A stretch of 23,312 nucleotides of DNA from Dechloromonas sp. Its GTDB lineage: Bacteria; Pseudomonadota; Gammaproteobacteria; Burkholderiales; Rhodocyclaceae. Positions 16,381-23,312 of this stretch are shown piece by piece. The notes under the pieces were generated by a model that had not been told where the DNA came from, searched no databases, and saw only the letters and a list, made by a program, of their open reading frames with translations. The translations under genes were made by a program, and so were the position numbers. Location of the stretch: the NCBI GenBank assembly GCA_017302355.1, contig JAFLDQ010000045.1:1-23312 (forward strand), given 5' to 3'. Position 1 is the stretch's first letter; the number at the start of each line of letters is the position of its first letter.

Positions 16381-16398
16381 CCGGTTGCGGTCGACAAC

Positions 16399-16427
16399 GA
16401 AAAACCCGCGGATTTCGCGGGTTTTTC
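16399..16427. terminator. Bidirectional intrinsic terminator between dctP and dps
   Basis: GAAAAACCCGCG (16399-16410) and CGCGGGTTTTTC (16416-16427) form a perfect 12-bp stem with a five-base loop. A GC core with A/T runs on both outer sides lets it stop both dctP (plus) and dps (minus). Confidence 0.92.
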
Positions 16428-16450
16428 GTTTCCGGCGGGCGCGGGGAGCG

Positions 16451-16915
16451 TCACTCCTCGAGCAGGCTGCGCAGCATCCACGCGTTCTTTTCGTGGATCT
16501 GCATGCGCTGGGTCAGCAGGTCGGCGGTCGGCTCGTCGCCGGCCTTGTCGACGATGGCGAACATGCCGCGCGCGGTCTTGACGACCGCTTCCTGGCCGGC
16601 GACCAGTTGCCGGATCATCTCGGTGGCGTTCGGGACGCCCTCGCTTTCCTTGATCACGGTCAGCTTGACGAACTCGCGGTAGGTGCCGGGCGCCGCGACG
16701 CCGAGGGCGCGGATGCGTTCGGCGATCTCGTCGAGCGCGTTCCACAGTTCGGTGTACTGTCCCATGAACATGACGTGCAGGGTGTTGAACATCGGCCCGG
16801 TGACGTTCCAGTGGAAATTGTGCGTCTTCAGGTAGAGGGTGAAGGAGTCGGCGAGCAGGTGGGACAGCCCGTCGGCGATCTGTTCCCGGTCCTTCTTGTT
16901 GATTCCGATATCCAT
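16451..16915 (-). CDS. dps: Dps family ferritin-like DNA-binding protein
   Basis: Dps dodecamers oxidise and store iron with hydrogen peroxide and protect DNA in stress or stationary phase. The 154-residue protein has the inter-subunit ferroxidase pattern: THNFHWNVTG with its His, then LHVMFMGQYTELWNALDEIAER carrying the second His and the acidic D-x-x-x-E pair. The N-terminus is short with few Lys residues (MDIGINKKDRE), so DNA binding may be weaker than in E. coli Dps. The start at 16915 has an AAAGGAAA ribosome site about seven bases upstream. It sits alone between dctP and dctM, with terminators on both sides. No OxyR or Fur box is evident to me. Confidence 0.95.
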   Translation of the reverse strand: MDIGINKKDREQIADGLSHLLADSFTLYLKTHNFHWNVTGPMFNTLHVMFMGQYTELWNALDEIAERIRALGVAAPGTYREFVKLTVIKESEGVPNATEMIRQLVAGQEAVVKTARGMFAIVDKAGDEPTADLLTQRMQIHEKNAWMLRSLLEE

Positions 16916-17022
16916 GGTCGTTTCCTTTCCGTTTGATTGGGTGATTTCATTCTGGCCGTTCGCGCCCGATTTTTCAAATTGACTTCGCCTATCGCGACCA
17001 TCGGCGCGCGCTATGCGCCAAC

Positions 17023-17048
17023 GAAAACGGGGCCGCAGCCCCGTTTTC
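17023..17048 (-). terminator. Intrinsic terminator after dctM
   Basis: GAAAACGGGGC (17023-17033) and GCCCCGTTTTC (17038-17048) form a perfect 11-bp stem with a CGCA loop, 18 bases beyond the dctM stop on the minus strand. The A/T flanks give a short U run in either direction. Confidence 0.88.
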
Positions 17049-17066
17049 CCGATGCGGTCCGGCCGC

Positions 17067-18533
17067 CTATTTCTCGTTCTGCTGCAGGTTCTTCAGCAGA
17101 TCGGCGCCGGGATCCTTCTGTTCCGCGCCGTCGCCGCTCATGCCGCCTTGCTGCATCAGCGCCCCGAGATCCGACCCGTCGCTCTGCTCGATGCGCGCCC
17201 GCTCGGCCGGGTCGCCGTAGCTGACGATGTTCGGGAAGGCGATGACGATGGCGACCATGATGATCTGGATGCAGACGAAGGGGATGGCGCCCCAGTAAAT
17301 GTCGGTCGTCTTGACCGCGGCCGGGGCGACGGAGCGCAGGTAGAACAGCGCGAAGCCGAACGGCGGGTGCATGAAGGAAGTCTGCATGTTGACCGCGAGC
17401 AGCACGCCGAACCAGATCAGGTCGATGCCCAGCTTGTCCGCCACCGGCGCCAGCAGCGGCACGATGATGAAGGACAGTTCGAAGAAGTCGAGGAAGAAGG
17501 CGAGCAGGAAGACCAGGATGTTGACGACGATCAGGAAACCGAGCTGGCCGCCAGGCAGCGACAGCAGCAGGTGCTCGACCCAGAGATCGCCGTTGACGCC
17601 GCGGAAGACGAGGCCGAAGACCGTGGACCCGACGAGGATGAAGACGACGAACGAGGTCAGCTTGCCGGTCGTTTCCATCGCCTGCTTGAGCAGCTTGAAC
17701 GACAGCCGCTTGCGGGCGACGGCGAGGATCAGCGCGCCGGTGGCGCCCATGGCGCCGCCCTCGGTCGGCGTCGCGATGCCGAGGAAGATGGTGCCGAGGA
17801 CGAGAAAGATCAGGATCAGCGGCGGCAACAGGGTGGTCAGGACCCGCAGCAGCAGCTTCATGCCGTGGACGGTGCGCGCTTCCGGCGGCAGGGCGGGGCA
17901 GGCGGCCGGACGGATCAGCGAGACGAGGAAGACGTAGCCGAGGTACAGCGCGGTCAGCGTCAGCCCCGGAATGAAGGCGCCCTCGTACATGTCGCCGACC
18001 GATTTGCCGAGCTGGTCGGCCATGATGATCAGCACCAGCGACGGCGGGATGATTTGCGCCAGCGTGCCCGAGGCGGCGATGACGCCCGAGGCCAGCCGCT
18101 TGTCGTAGCCGTAGCGCAGCATGATCGGCAGCGAGATCAGGCCCATCGAGATCACCGAGGCGGCGACGACGCCGGTCGTCGCGGCGAGCAGGGCGCCGAC
18201 GAAGATCACCGCGTAGGCGAGGCCGCCGCGCAGCGGGCCGAAGAGCTGGCCGATGGTGTCGAGCAGGTCCTCGGCCATCCCCGAGCGTTCGAGGATGAGG
18301 CCCATGAAGGTGAAGAAGGGGATGGCGAGCAGCGTGTCGTTGCCCATGATGCCGAAGATGCGCTCGGGCAGCGCCTGGAAGAGCGCCGGCTGGAGCAGGC
18401 CGAGCTCGATGCCGAGCAGCCCGAAGACGATGCCGTTGGCGGCGAGCGCGAAGGCGACCGGATAGCCGAAAAGGAGGAAGAGCACGAGGGCGCCGAACAT
18501 CAGCGGCGCCATGTTGGCGATGACCCATTCCAT
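17067..18533 (-). CDS. dctM: TRAP transporter large permease subunit
   Basis: DctM is the sodium-coupled transport channel of TRAP systems. From the ATG at 18533 the protein has 488 residues and begins MEWVIANMAPLMFGALVLF, a first membrane segment. Many hydrophobic segments follow. Family motifs include LFGYPVAFALAANG, IMGNDTLLAIPFFTFMG, SGTLAQIIPPSLVLI, FLGIATPTEGGAMGATGALI and NMQTSFMHPPFGFALFYLR. It ends in a polar tail of about 40 residues containing a Met/Gln/Gly-rich patch, seen in larger DctM proteins. The start shares one base with the dctQ stop (TGATG), so the two are coupled. The open frame further upstream lies inside dctQ and is rejected. Confidence 0.95.
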   Translation of the reverse strand: MEWVIANMAPLMFGALVLFLLFGYPVAFALAANGIVFGLLGIELGLLQPALFQALPERIFGIMGNDTLLAIPFFTFMGLILERSGMAEDLLDTIGQLFGPLRGGLAYAVIFVGALLAATTGVVAASVISMGLISLPIMLRYGYDKRLASGVIAASGTLAQIIPPSLVLIIMADQLGKSVGDMYEGAFIPGLTLTALYLGYVFLVSLIRPAACPALPPEARTVHGMKLLLRVLTTLLPPLILIFLVLGTIFLGIATPTEGGAMGATGALILAVARKRLSFKLLKQAMETTGKLTSFVVFILVGSTVFGLVFRGVNGDLWVEHLLLSLPGGQLGFLIVVNILVFLLAFFLDFFELSFIIVPLLAPVADKLGIDLIWFGVLLAVNMQTSFMHPPFGFALFYLRSVAPAAVKTTDIYWGAIPFVCIQIIMVAIVIAFPNIVSYGDPAERARIEQSDGSDLGALMQQGGMSGDGAEQKDPGADLLKNLQQNEK

Positions 18534-19120
18534 CAGTTCTTCTCCTTGGCCAGTGCGGCGATCTCGGCGGCGAGCTCCTGTTCGGCGGAGTGACCGCCCT
18601 TGACGTTGGGGTCGCCGATCCGCCCCGTCAGGAAGGCGATGCGCTTGATCAGTTCGGAAACGCCCTGCAACGCCAGGAAGGCAAAGCCGATCGGCAGCAG
18701 GATCTTGACCGGCCAGCGGATCAGGCCGCCGGCGTTGGCCGACATCTCGCCGATCCGGTACGACTCGGCGACCAGCGGAATCGACAGCCAGAGCACGAGG
18801 ACGACCATCGGCAACAGGAAGAACACGGTGCCGATGATGTCGATGACGGCCAGACCGCGCGGCCCGAAGCGGCTCGAGAGAACGTCGATGCGCACGTGCT
18901 CGTTCTTCTGCAGCGCGTAGGGCGAGCAGAGCAGGAAGACGGCGGCGAACAGGTACCACTGGATCTCCAGCAACCCGTTCGAACTGTAGTTGACGGTGAA
19001 GCGCATGGTGGCATTGCCGGCGCTGATCAGGGTCATCACCAGCACCAGCCAGAATGCGGCCTTGCCGATGCGCGTGCTGATCGCGTCGATCAGTTGTGAC
19101 AGCTTGAGCAGAAGGGTCAC
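18533..19120 (-). CDS. dctQ: TRAP transporter small permease subunit, GTG start
   Basis: DctQ is the small four-helix membrane partner of DctM. I choose the GTG at 19120 because GAGGAGG precedes it by seven bases, giving 195 residues; the longer open frame starting at 19381 runs antisense to the mutase gene and has no family features. Four hydrophobic segments lie at about residues 20-37, 51-69, 89-113 and 133-158. The family pattern LEIQWYLFAAVFLLCSPYAL followed by NEHVRIDVL is present between the second and third segments. The hydrophilic C-terminus is Lys/Glu-rich. It is transcribed as dctQ-dctM and is divergent from the mutase gene; the matching binding protein is probably dctP at 15292. 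Confidence 0.92.
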   Translation of the reverse strand: MTLLLKLSQLIDAISTRIGKAAFWLVLVMTLISAGNATMRFTVNYSSNGLLEIQWYLFAAVFLLCSPYALQKNEHVRIDVLSSRFGPRGLAVIDIIGTVFFLLPMVVLVLWLSIPLVAESYRIGEMSANAGGLIRWPVKILLPIGFAFLALQGVSELIKRIAFLTGRIGDPNVKGGHSAEQELAAEIAALAKEKN

Positions 19121-19127
19121 GAAAAAT

Positions 19128-19134
19128 CCTCCTC
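19128..19134 (-). promoter_or_regulatory. Ribosome binding site that fixes the dctQ GTG start
   Basis: The minus strand reads GAGGAGG, seven bases before the GTG at 19120. A near-consensus site at ideal spacing outweighs any upstream ATG. Confidence 0.8.
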
Positions 19135-19137
19135 GGT

Positions 19138-19146
19138 TGTTAGAAT
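19138..19146 (+). promoter_or_regulatory. Extended -10 promoter element for the mutase-family gene
   Basis: TG-T-TAGAAT on the plus strand lies 50 bases before the ATG at 19197 and 77 before the one at 19224. The ten bases TTGTTAGAAT are identical to those in front of dctP. Confidence 0.5.
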
Positions 19147-19164
19147 CCCCGGTTTCTCGGATGG

Positions 19165-19191
19165 TCCCGGGTGAAGGGAAAACCCCCGGGA
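19165..19191 (+). repeat. Leader hairpin before the mutase-family gene
   Basis: TCCCGGG (19165-19171) pairs with CCCGGGA (19185-19191), and inside it GGG (19176-19178) can pair with CCC (19183-19185 region) around AAAA. The 3' arm contains the GGGAG that would serve the ATG at 19197, so the stem could hide that ribosome site. Confidence 0.45.
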
Positions 19192-19223
19192 GCGAAATGT
19201 ACAACGAAGGACGCGAGTCGAAC

Positions 19224-19871
19224 ATGGTGGAAATCCCTAAAACCCGCATCTGCCTGGTGCGCCACGGCGAAACCGAGTGGAACGCGGATCGCCGCATCCA
19301 GGGGTGGATCGACATCGATCTCAACCCGATCGGTCGCGCCCAGTCGGCCGCGGCCGGATCCTGGTTGCGCAACGCTGGCATCGTCGCGCTCTACAGCAGC
19401 GACCTCAAGCGGGCGTGGGCCACGGCGCAGGCGATCGGCGCGGCGCTCGGCCTGTCCCCGGTGGCGGCGCGCGAACTGCGCGAGCGCCGTTACGGGATCT
19501 TCGAAGGGCTGACCTACGACGAAGCGAGGGTGCGCTTTCCCGATGACTATGCCGCCTTTGCCCGGCGCGACGCCGACTACGGCTTCGACGGCGGCGAAAG
19601 CCTCAAGCAGATGTTCGCCCGCGTGACCGGCAAGCTCGACGCGATCGCCGCCGCCCATCCGCGGGACAACGTCGCGGTCGTCGTCCATGGCGGGGTCCTC
19701 GACATCGTCAATCATTTCGTGCGCGGCAACCCGCTCGAAATGCCGCGCGATTTCCTGATTCCCAACGCCGGCATCAGCTGGATTGCCGCGGTCGACGGCG
19801 TGTGGACCCTCGAATCCTGGGGCGAAACCGGACATCTCGAGCCGGGCGCCCGCGACGAGCTTCCCACGTGA
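19224..19871 (+). CDS. Histidine phosphatase family protein (phosphoglycerate mutase-like)
   Basis: The 215-residue protein belongs to the cofactor-dependent phosphoglycerate mutase/acid phosphatase superfamily. ICLVRHGETEWN holds the His that is phosphorylated (residue 14), YSSDLKRAWATAQAI carries the conserved Arg, RERRYGIFEGLTYDEA holds the acid Glu, and AVVVHGGVLDIV the second His. GpmB-like phosphatases and CobC-type alpha-ribazole phosphatases look alike, so the substrate is uncertain and glycolytic mutase activity should not be assumed. Start choice is open: the ATG at 19224 begins just before the conserved core with GAAGGA about 12 bases upstream, while the ATG at 19197 adds nine residues and has GGGAG within a hairpin. 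The stop overlaps the glyA -10 element. Confidence 0.9.
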   Translation: MVEIPKTRICLVRHGETEWNADRRIQGWIDIDLNPIGRAQSAAAGSWLRNAGIVALYSSDLKRAWATAQAIGAALGLSPVAARELRERRYGIFEGLTYDEARVRFPDDYAAFARRDADYGFDGGESLKQMFARVTGKLDAIAAAHPRDNVAVVVHGGVLDIVNHFVRGNPLEMPRDFLIPNAGISWIAAVDGVWTLESWGETGHLEPGARDELPT

Positions 19872-19877
19872 TAAAAT
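19869..19877 (+). promoter_or_regulatory. Extended -10 promoter element for glyA
   Basis: TG-A-TAAAAT lies 32 bases before the glyA ATG and begins on the stop codon of the preceding gene. It suggests that glyA-nrdR-ribD has its own promoter. Confidence 0.5.
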
Positions 19878-19909
19878 TCCATCCCTTTTCAATGGCTTGA
19901 GGCATCCCC

Positions 19910-21157
19910 ATGTTCTACGCGACAGACACCCTTTCCCGAGTTGACCCCGAACTGTGGCGCGCCATCCAGGCCGAGGTCAGGCGTCAGGAAGACCACATCG
20001 AACTGATCGCGTCGGAGAACTACGTCAGCAAGGCGGTCATGGAGGCCCAGGGGTCGCAGCTCACCAACAAGTACGCCGAAGGCTATCCCGGCAAGCGCTA
20101 CTACGGCGGTTGCGAGCATGTCGATGTCGCCGAGCAGCTGGCCATCGACCGCCTGAAGAAGCTGTTCGGCGCCGACGCCGCCAACGTCCAGCCCAACTCG
20201 GGTTCGCAGGCCAACCAGGCGGTGCTGATGGCCTTCTGCAAGCCGGGCGACACCATCATGGGCATGAGCCTCGCCGAAGGCGGCCACCTGACGCACGGCA
20301 TGGCGCTCAACATGTCCGGCAAGTGGTTCAACGTCGTCTCCTACGGCCTCGACGACCAGGAGGAAATCGACTACGGCCGGATGGAAGCGCTGGCCCGCGA
20401 GCACAAGCCGCGCCTGCTCATCGCCGGCGCCTCGGCCTATTCCCTGCGCATCGACTTCGAGCGCTTCGCCAGGGTCGCCAGAGAAGTCGGCGCCATCTTC
20501 ATGGTCGACATGGCGCACTACGCCGGTCTCGTCGCCGCCGGCTGCTATCCGAATCCGGTGCCCTTCGCCGATGTCGTCACCTCGACCACGCACAAGACGC
20601 TGCGCGGTCCGCGCGGCGGCGTCATCCTGATGAAGGCCGAACACGAGAAGGCGATCAACTCGGCCATCTTCCCCGGCCTGCAGGGCGGCCCGCTGATGCA
20701 TGTCATCGCCGGCAAGGCGGTGGCCTTCAAGGAGGCGCTGACGCCGGCGTTCCGCAACTATCAGGAACAGGTCGTCGCCAATGCCCGCGTCATGGCCAAG
20801 GTGCTGGGCGAGGAGCGCGGCCTGCGCGTCGTTTCCGGGCGCACCGAGAGCCACGTCTTCCTGCTCGACCTGCGCGCCAAGAACATCACCGGCAAGGATG
20901 CCGAGGCGGCGCTCGGCCGCGCCCACATCACGGTCAACAAGAACGGCATCCCCAACGACCCGCAGAAGCCTCTCGTCACCTCCGGCATCCGCATCGGTTC
21001 GCCGGCGATGACGACGCGCGGGTTTACCGAGATCGATGCCGAGGAGGTCGCCCATCTGCTGGCCGACATCCTCGACGCGCCCACCGACGAGGCCGTTGCC
21101 GCCGAGGTGCGCGCCAAGGTTGCGGCGCTGTGCCGGAGATATCCGGTCTATGGCTGA
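19910..21157 (+). CDS. glyA: Serine hydroxymethyltransferase
   Basis: GlyA converts serine and tetrahydrofolate to glycine and methylene-tetrahydrofolate, supplying the one-carbon unit used by ThyA and others. The 415-residue protein is close to the E. coli length (417). The pyridoxal-phosphate Lys falls at residue 229 in [17 protein letters not shown], as in E. coli. Other signatures are [58 protein letters not shown] and [13 protein letters not shown]. The ATG has GAGG about eight bases upstream. It opens the run glyA-nrdR-ribD, with six bases before nrdR. Confidence 0.98.
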   Translation: MFYATDTLSRVDPELWRAIQAEVRRQEDHIELIASENYVSKAVMEAQGSQLTNKYAEGYPGKRYYGGCEHVDVAEQLAIDRLKKLFGADAANVQPNSGSQANQAVLMAFCKPGDTIMGMSLAEGGHLTHGMALNMSGKWFNVVSYGLDDQEEIDYGRMEALAREHKPRLLIAGASAYSLRIDFERFARVAREVGAIFMVDMAHYAGLVAAGCYPNPVPFADVVTSTTHKTLRGPRGGVILMKAEHEKAINSAIFPGLQGGPLMHVIAGKAVAFKEALTPAFRNYQEQVVANARVMAKVLGEERGLRVVSGRTESHVFLLDLRAKNITGKDAEAALGRAHITVNKNGIPNDPQKPLVTSGIRIGSPAMTTRGFTEIDAEEVAHLLADILDAPTDEAVAAEVRAKVAALCRRYPVYG

Positions 21158-21163
21158 GCGCCG

Positions 21164-21628
21164 GTGAAATGCCCGTTCTGCGGCGCGGATGAAACGGCGG
21201 TCGCCGATACCCGGTTGAACGAGGAAGGCGACGTGGTCCGTCGCCGCAGAAGGTGCGGCGCCTGCGACAAGCGCTTCACGACCTACGAGCGGGCGGAAAT
21301 CCAGCTCCCGCAGGTGCTCAAGAAGAACGGTCTGCGCACCGAGTTCAGCCGGCATAAGCTGCGGGCCAGCCTCGAGCTGGCGCTGCGCAAGCGGCCGGTG
21401 TCGATCGAGTCGGTCGATGCGGCGGTGGCGGACATCGAGGAGCGCGTGCTCACCGCCGGGGAACGCGAGGTGACCACGCAGCGGATTGGCGAACTGGTCA
21501 TGCGCGAGTTGAAGAGGCTCGACAAGGTGGCCTACATCCGCTTCGCCTCGGTGTATCGCAACTTCGAGGACGTCGATGCCTTTTCCCGGGCCATTCGCGA
21601 AGTTTCGCCGGCGCCCGAAACGAAATGA
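21164..21628 (+). CDS. nrdR: Transcriptional repressor NrdR, GTG start
   Basis: NrdR senses ATP/dATP and represses ribonucleotide reductase genes. The 154-residue protein starts at GTG (21164), directly giving the N-terminal zinc ribbon: Cys3, Cys6, Cys31 and Cys34 in MKCPFCG and [15 protein letters not shown]. An ATP-cone domain follows (about residues 46-136) with [16 protein letters not shown] at its start. No later start would keep the zinc site, so GTG is certain. It lies six bases after glyA and overlaps ribD as ATGA, the usual arrangement in many proteobacteria. I see no NrdR-box pair in this window, so its targets are elsewhere. Confidence 0.97.
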   Translation: MKCPFCGADETAVADTRLNEEGDVVRRRRRCGACDKRFTTYERAEIQLPQVLKKNGLRTEFSRHKLRASLELALRKRPVSIESVDAAVADIEERVLTAGEREVTTQRIGELVMRELKRLDKVAYIRFASVYRNFEDVDAFSRAIREVSPAPETK

Positions 21629-22713
21629 CCTTCTCGGCCGTCGACCACGGCATGATGGCGCGCGCCCTGCAACTGGCCGAGCGCGGCTTGTGGACGGCCT
21701 CGCCCAACCCGCGGGTCGGTTGCGTGCTGGTCCGCGCTGGCGAGATCGTCGGCGAGGGCTGGCATGAAAAGGCCGGCGAGCCACACGCCGAAGTCCATGC
21801 CTTGCGCGCCGCCGGCGAGCGGGCGCATGGTGCGACCGCCTATGTGACGCTGGAACCGTGCAGCCACCACGGCCGCACGCCGCCCTGCGCGGCGGCGCTG
21901 ATCGCCGCCGGCGTTTCCCGCGTGGTGGCGGCGATGGGCGATCCCAACCCGCTGGTCGCCGGGCAAGGGCTGGCGATGCTGCGCGCGGCCGGCATCGAGA
22001 CGGCCTGCGGCCTGCTGGAGAACGAGGCGCGCGAGCTCAACATCGGCTTTGTCGCGCGCATGACCCGCGGCCGCCCGTGGCTGCGCCTGAAGGCCGCCGC
22101 CAGCCTGGACGGCAAGACGGCGCTCAACAACGGCGTCAGCCAGTGGATCACCGGGCCGGCGGCGCGGCGCGACGGCCAGCGCTGGCGGGCGCGGGCGTGC
22201 GCCGTCCTGACCGGCATCGGCACGGTGCGCGACGACGATCCGCGACTCTCGGTGCGCGAGGTCGCCACGCCGCGCCAGCCGCTGCGCGTGGTGGTGGACA
22301 GCCGCCTGGAAACCCCGCTTGACGCAAGGATCCTGCAAGGCGGGCCGGTGCTGGTCGCTGCTGCGGTCGACGGCGAAAAAAGGGCGGATTTGCTGCGCGC
22401 CGCCGGCGCTGAGGTGCTGCACCTGCCCAACGCGGCGGGCAAGGTCGACCTGAAGGGCCTGCTCGAAGAACTGGCGCGGCGCGGCATCAACGAAGTGCAT
22501 GCCGAGGCCGGGTTCAAGCTGAATGGCTCGCTGATGCACGAGGGGCTGGTCGACGAGCTGCTGCTCTACCTGGCGCCTTGCCTGATCGGCGATGACGCGG
22601 CCGGGTTGTTCAACCTGCCGGCGCTGGCGGCGCTGTCAGACCGTCACCACCTCGCCATCAACGACCTGCGCCGGGTCGGCGAGGATATCCGCCTGCTCGC
22701 CCGTTTTTCGTAG
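21625..22713 (+). CDS. ribD: Bifunctional riboflavin biosynthesis deaminase/reductase
   Basis: RibD performs two successive steps of riboflavin synthesis: deamination of the pyrimidine ring and NADPH-dependent reduction of the ribosyl side chain. The 362-residue protein has an N-terminal cytidine-deaminase-like domain with [11 protein letters not shown], zinc ligands His54 (PHAEVHAL), Cys79 and Cys88 ([13 protein letters not shown]) and the catalytic Glu56. The C-terminal reductase domain begins near residue 150 with [18 protein letters not shown] and includes [17 protein letters not shown] and [10 protein letters not shown]. It overlaps nrdR by ATGA. Length and both domains are complete. The rib genes that often come next (ribE, ribBA, ribH) are absent; foreign-looking sequence begins right after the stop. 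Confidence 0.97.
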   Translation: MTFSAVDHGMMARALQLAERGLWTASPNPRVGCVLVRAGEIVGEGWHEKAGEPHAEVHALRAAGERAHGATAYVTLEPCSHHGRTPPCAAALIAAGVSRVVAAMGDPNPLVAGQGLAMLRAAGIETACGLLENEARELNIGFVARMTRGRPWLRLKAAASLDGKTALNNGVSQWITGPAARRDGQRWRARACAVLTGIGTVRDDDPRLSVREVATPRQPLRVVVDSRLETPLDARILQGGPVLVAAAVDGEKRADLLRAAGAEVLHLPNAAGKVDLKGLLEELARRGINEVHAEAGFKLNGSLMHEGLVDELLLYLAPCLIGDDAAGLFNLPALAALSDRHHLAINDLRRVGEDIRLLARFS

Positions 22714-23029
22714 AGTTGTAGTCGAAGAAAAATGGCTCAGCAAACTAAATGCCTCGGGCCTTGGCGGCAGTAAGATTTCGGAGGGTCATGGCGCTGCGAA
22801 CGAGAGAACAGCACGAATTCGTGACTCAACAGTAGACCAAAGGGCTGTATCGGTTCCCCACTCTGCGGTGTCGATCACGTGGTTGTCTTGGGTCACGAAC
22901 TTTCGGTATTGCTCCCATGTTTCTTGGTAGGAGGCGCCATCGCGCGCGAACGGCCGGAACTTCTCAACTGCAGAGGCATGGGACACGAGGGCATCTTTGA
23001 GAATGTTGCCGACGACAGGGGGTCATGGG
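22714..23029. other. About 315 bases without a recognisable gene between ribD and an insertion sequence
   Basis: The stretch is less GC-rich than ribD and has no terminator-like hairpin that I can see. It holds one short open frame on the minus strand (22786-22986, listed separately) and, overlapping its stop as ATGA, a 14-codon frame down to about 22745. It is probably a remnant of accessory DNA between the end of the conserved run and the insertion sequence. Confidence 0.6.
22786..22986 (-). CDS. Short open frame of unknown function, possibly a gene remnant
   Basis: From a GTG at 22986 it codes for 66 residues, hydrophilic and mixed in charge, with aromatic-rich pieces such as YQETWEQYRKFV and DTAEWGTDTALW. 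The frame stays open upstream to 23022, where a TGA (23023-23025) stops it a few bases from the predicted end of the insertion sequence. I recognise no family and see no clear ribosome site. It could be the tail of a gene broken by the insertion, or a chance frame. Confidence 0.3.
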   Translation of the reverse strand: MSHASAVEKFRPFARDGASYQETWEQYRKFVTQDNHVIDTAEWGTDTALWSTVESRIRAVLSFAAP

Positions 23030-23312
23030 CAGGGCAATCGCATGAATCTTATACAAGACCGAGGAGTTGAGCGCGGTAGGAGTCGGATGTTGCGGCGATG
23101 AGTCGTCGGACTTTGAGTCCGCCCTTGCGCGTGACGGGATCGAGGCGGATGAGGTTGAGGGCGAAATGGCGCATGATGGCGAAGTTGTGGGCGGCGTGCT
23201 GGGTTCGGGCGCGCATCTGGTCGTCGCCAAAGATGACATCCATGCACCAGTGCAAGCTGTTTTCGACCCGCCAGTGCTGACGAATCGACCGGTTCAGGCG
23301 TGCTGCATCGGC
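23030..23312 (-). mobile_element. ISAs1-family insertion sequence, 3' end; continues off the right edge
   Basis: The transposase C-terminus reads off the right edge, and its stop is followed 18 bases later by CAGGGCAATCGCATGAA (from 23030), which resembles ISAs1-family terminal inverted repeats as I remember them. The other end is outside the window, so the repeat pair and target duplication cannot be checked here. Bases just outside (about 23020-23029) would be the duplicated target. Confidence 0.7.
23049..23312 (-). CDS. ISAs1-family transposase (DDE type), C-terminal 87 residues
   Basis: The minus frame is open from the right edge to the TAA at 23049-23051. It begins with the hallmark RQHWRVENSLHWCMDVIFG, in which the Glu of EN-x-LHW is the last acidic residue of the DDE triad, then HAAHNFAIMRHFALNLIRLD and the basic segment GGLKVRRLIAATSD, all typical of the ISAs1/H-repeat transposase tail. 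Two of the three catalytic acids lie outside the window, so intactness of the whole gene is unknown; the visible part has no frameshift. Confidence 0.88.
   Translation of the reverse strand, partial: ADAARLNRSIRQHWRVENSLHWCMDVIFGDDQMRARTQHAAHNFAIMRHFALNLIRLDPVTRKGGLKVRRLIAATSDSYRAQLLGLV

Noticed and set aside
17013..18593. Plus-strand 526-codon frame, very rich in Asp, Glu, Gln and Arg, opposite dctM
   Set aside because: The acidic/glutamine-rich composition is the reverse complement of hydrophobic membrane codons in dctM; no independent evidence for a gene.
22745..22788. 14-codon frame overlapping the short ORF by ATGA, possibly the start of an integrase
   Set aside because: The few residues resemble nothing firmly and the frame ends at once; too short to support.
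1..23312. CRISPR array, tRNA, rRNA or phage attachment site
   Set aside because: I saw no regularly spaced repeats, no cloverleaf-like tRNA sequence and no rRNA segment; nothing pairs up as an att duplication within the window.

Overview
The window is high-GC DNA with codon use and gene order that suggest a betaproteobacterium of the Rhodocyclales (Dechloromonas/Azonexus/Accumulibacter-like). I infer this from the protein content (twin-arginine TRAP binding protein, a glycogen operon with two GH57 enzymes, yjgA divergent from pmbA, glyA-nrdR-ribD); no marker gene settles the genus. Ordinary housekeeping and carbon-storage DNA fills about 1,280 to 22,713. Both ends are foreign.

Left end (1 to about 1,280, minus strand): AT-richer DNA. 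In two 60-base lines I counted 26 and 21 G+C, against 40 in a line inside glgP. It carries the first 215 residues of a caspase-like (peptidase C14 type) protein with a visible His/Cys pair; the gene runs off the window. Its start overlaps, as ATGA, the stop of an upstream ORF. That ORF is a chimera: its first ~85 residues are the N-terminus of glucose-6-phosphate isomerase (pgi), and the other ~210 are an unrelated AT-rich domain that I do not recognise. The glycogen operon is therefore cut inside pgi and joined in frame to a two-gene caspase unit.

Glycogen and sugar block (about 1,280 to 10,913, minus strand): transcription order is thyA-glk, a 126-base gap, then glgC, two GH57 enzymes, glgP and the pgi remnant. 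Most genes from glgC onward overlap or nearly touch. Together they would make ADP-glucose, trim and rearrange alpha-glucan, release glucose-1-phosphate by phosphorolysis, phosphorylate free glucose, and feed glycolysis through pgi, which is the step lost here. No glgA or glgB is in the window.

Middle (11,079 to 19,871): a 533-residue protein of unknown function on the plus strand; mogA and yjgA on the minus strand, divergent from pmbA; a TRAP transporter split in two, with dctP on the plus strand and dctQ-dctM on the minus strand, dps lying between them; and a phosphoglycerate-mutase-family gene. Clear hairpin terminators sit at 16,399-16,427 and 17,023-17,048.

Right end (19,910 to 23,312): a tight plus-strand run glyA-nrdR-ribD, the usual link of one-carbon metabolism, ribonucleotide reductase control and riboflavin synthesis. 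It breaks off directly after ribD into a roughly 315-base stretch without a recognisable gene, and then the 3' end of an ISAs1-family insertion sequence that continues off the window.
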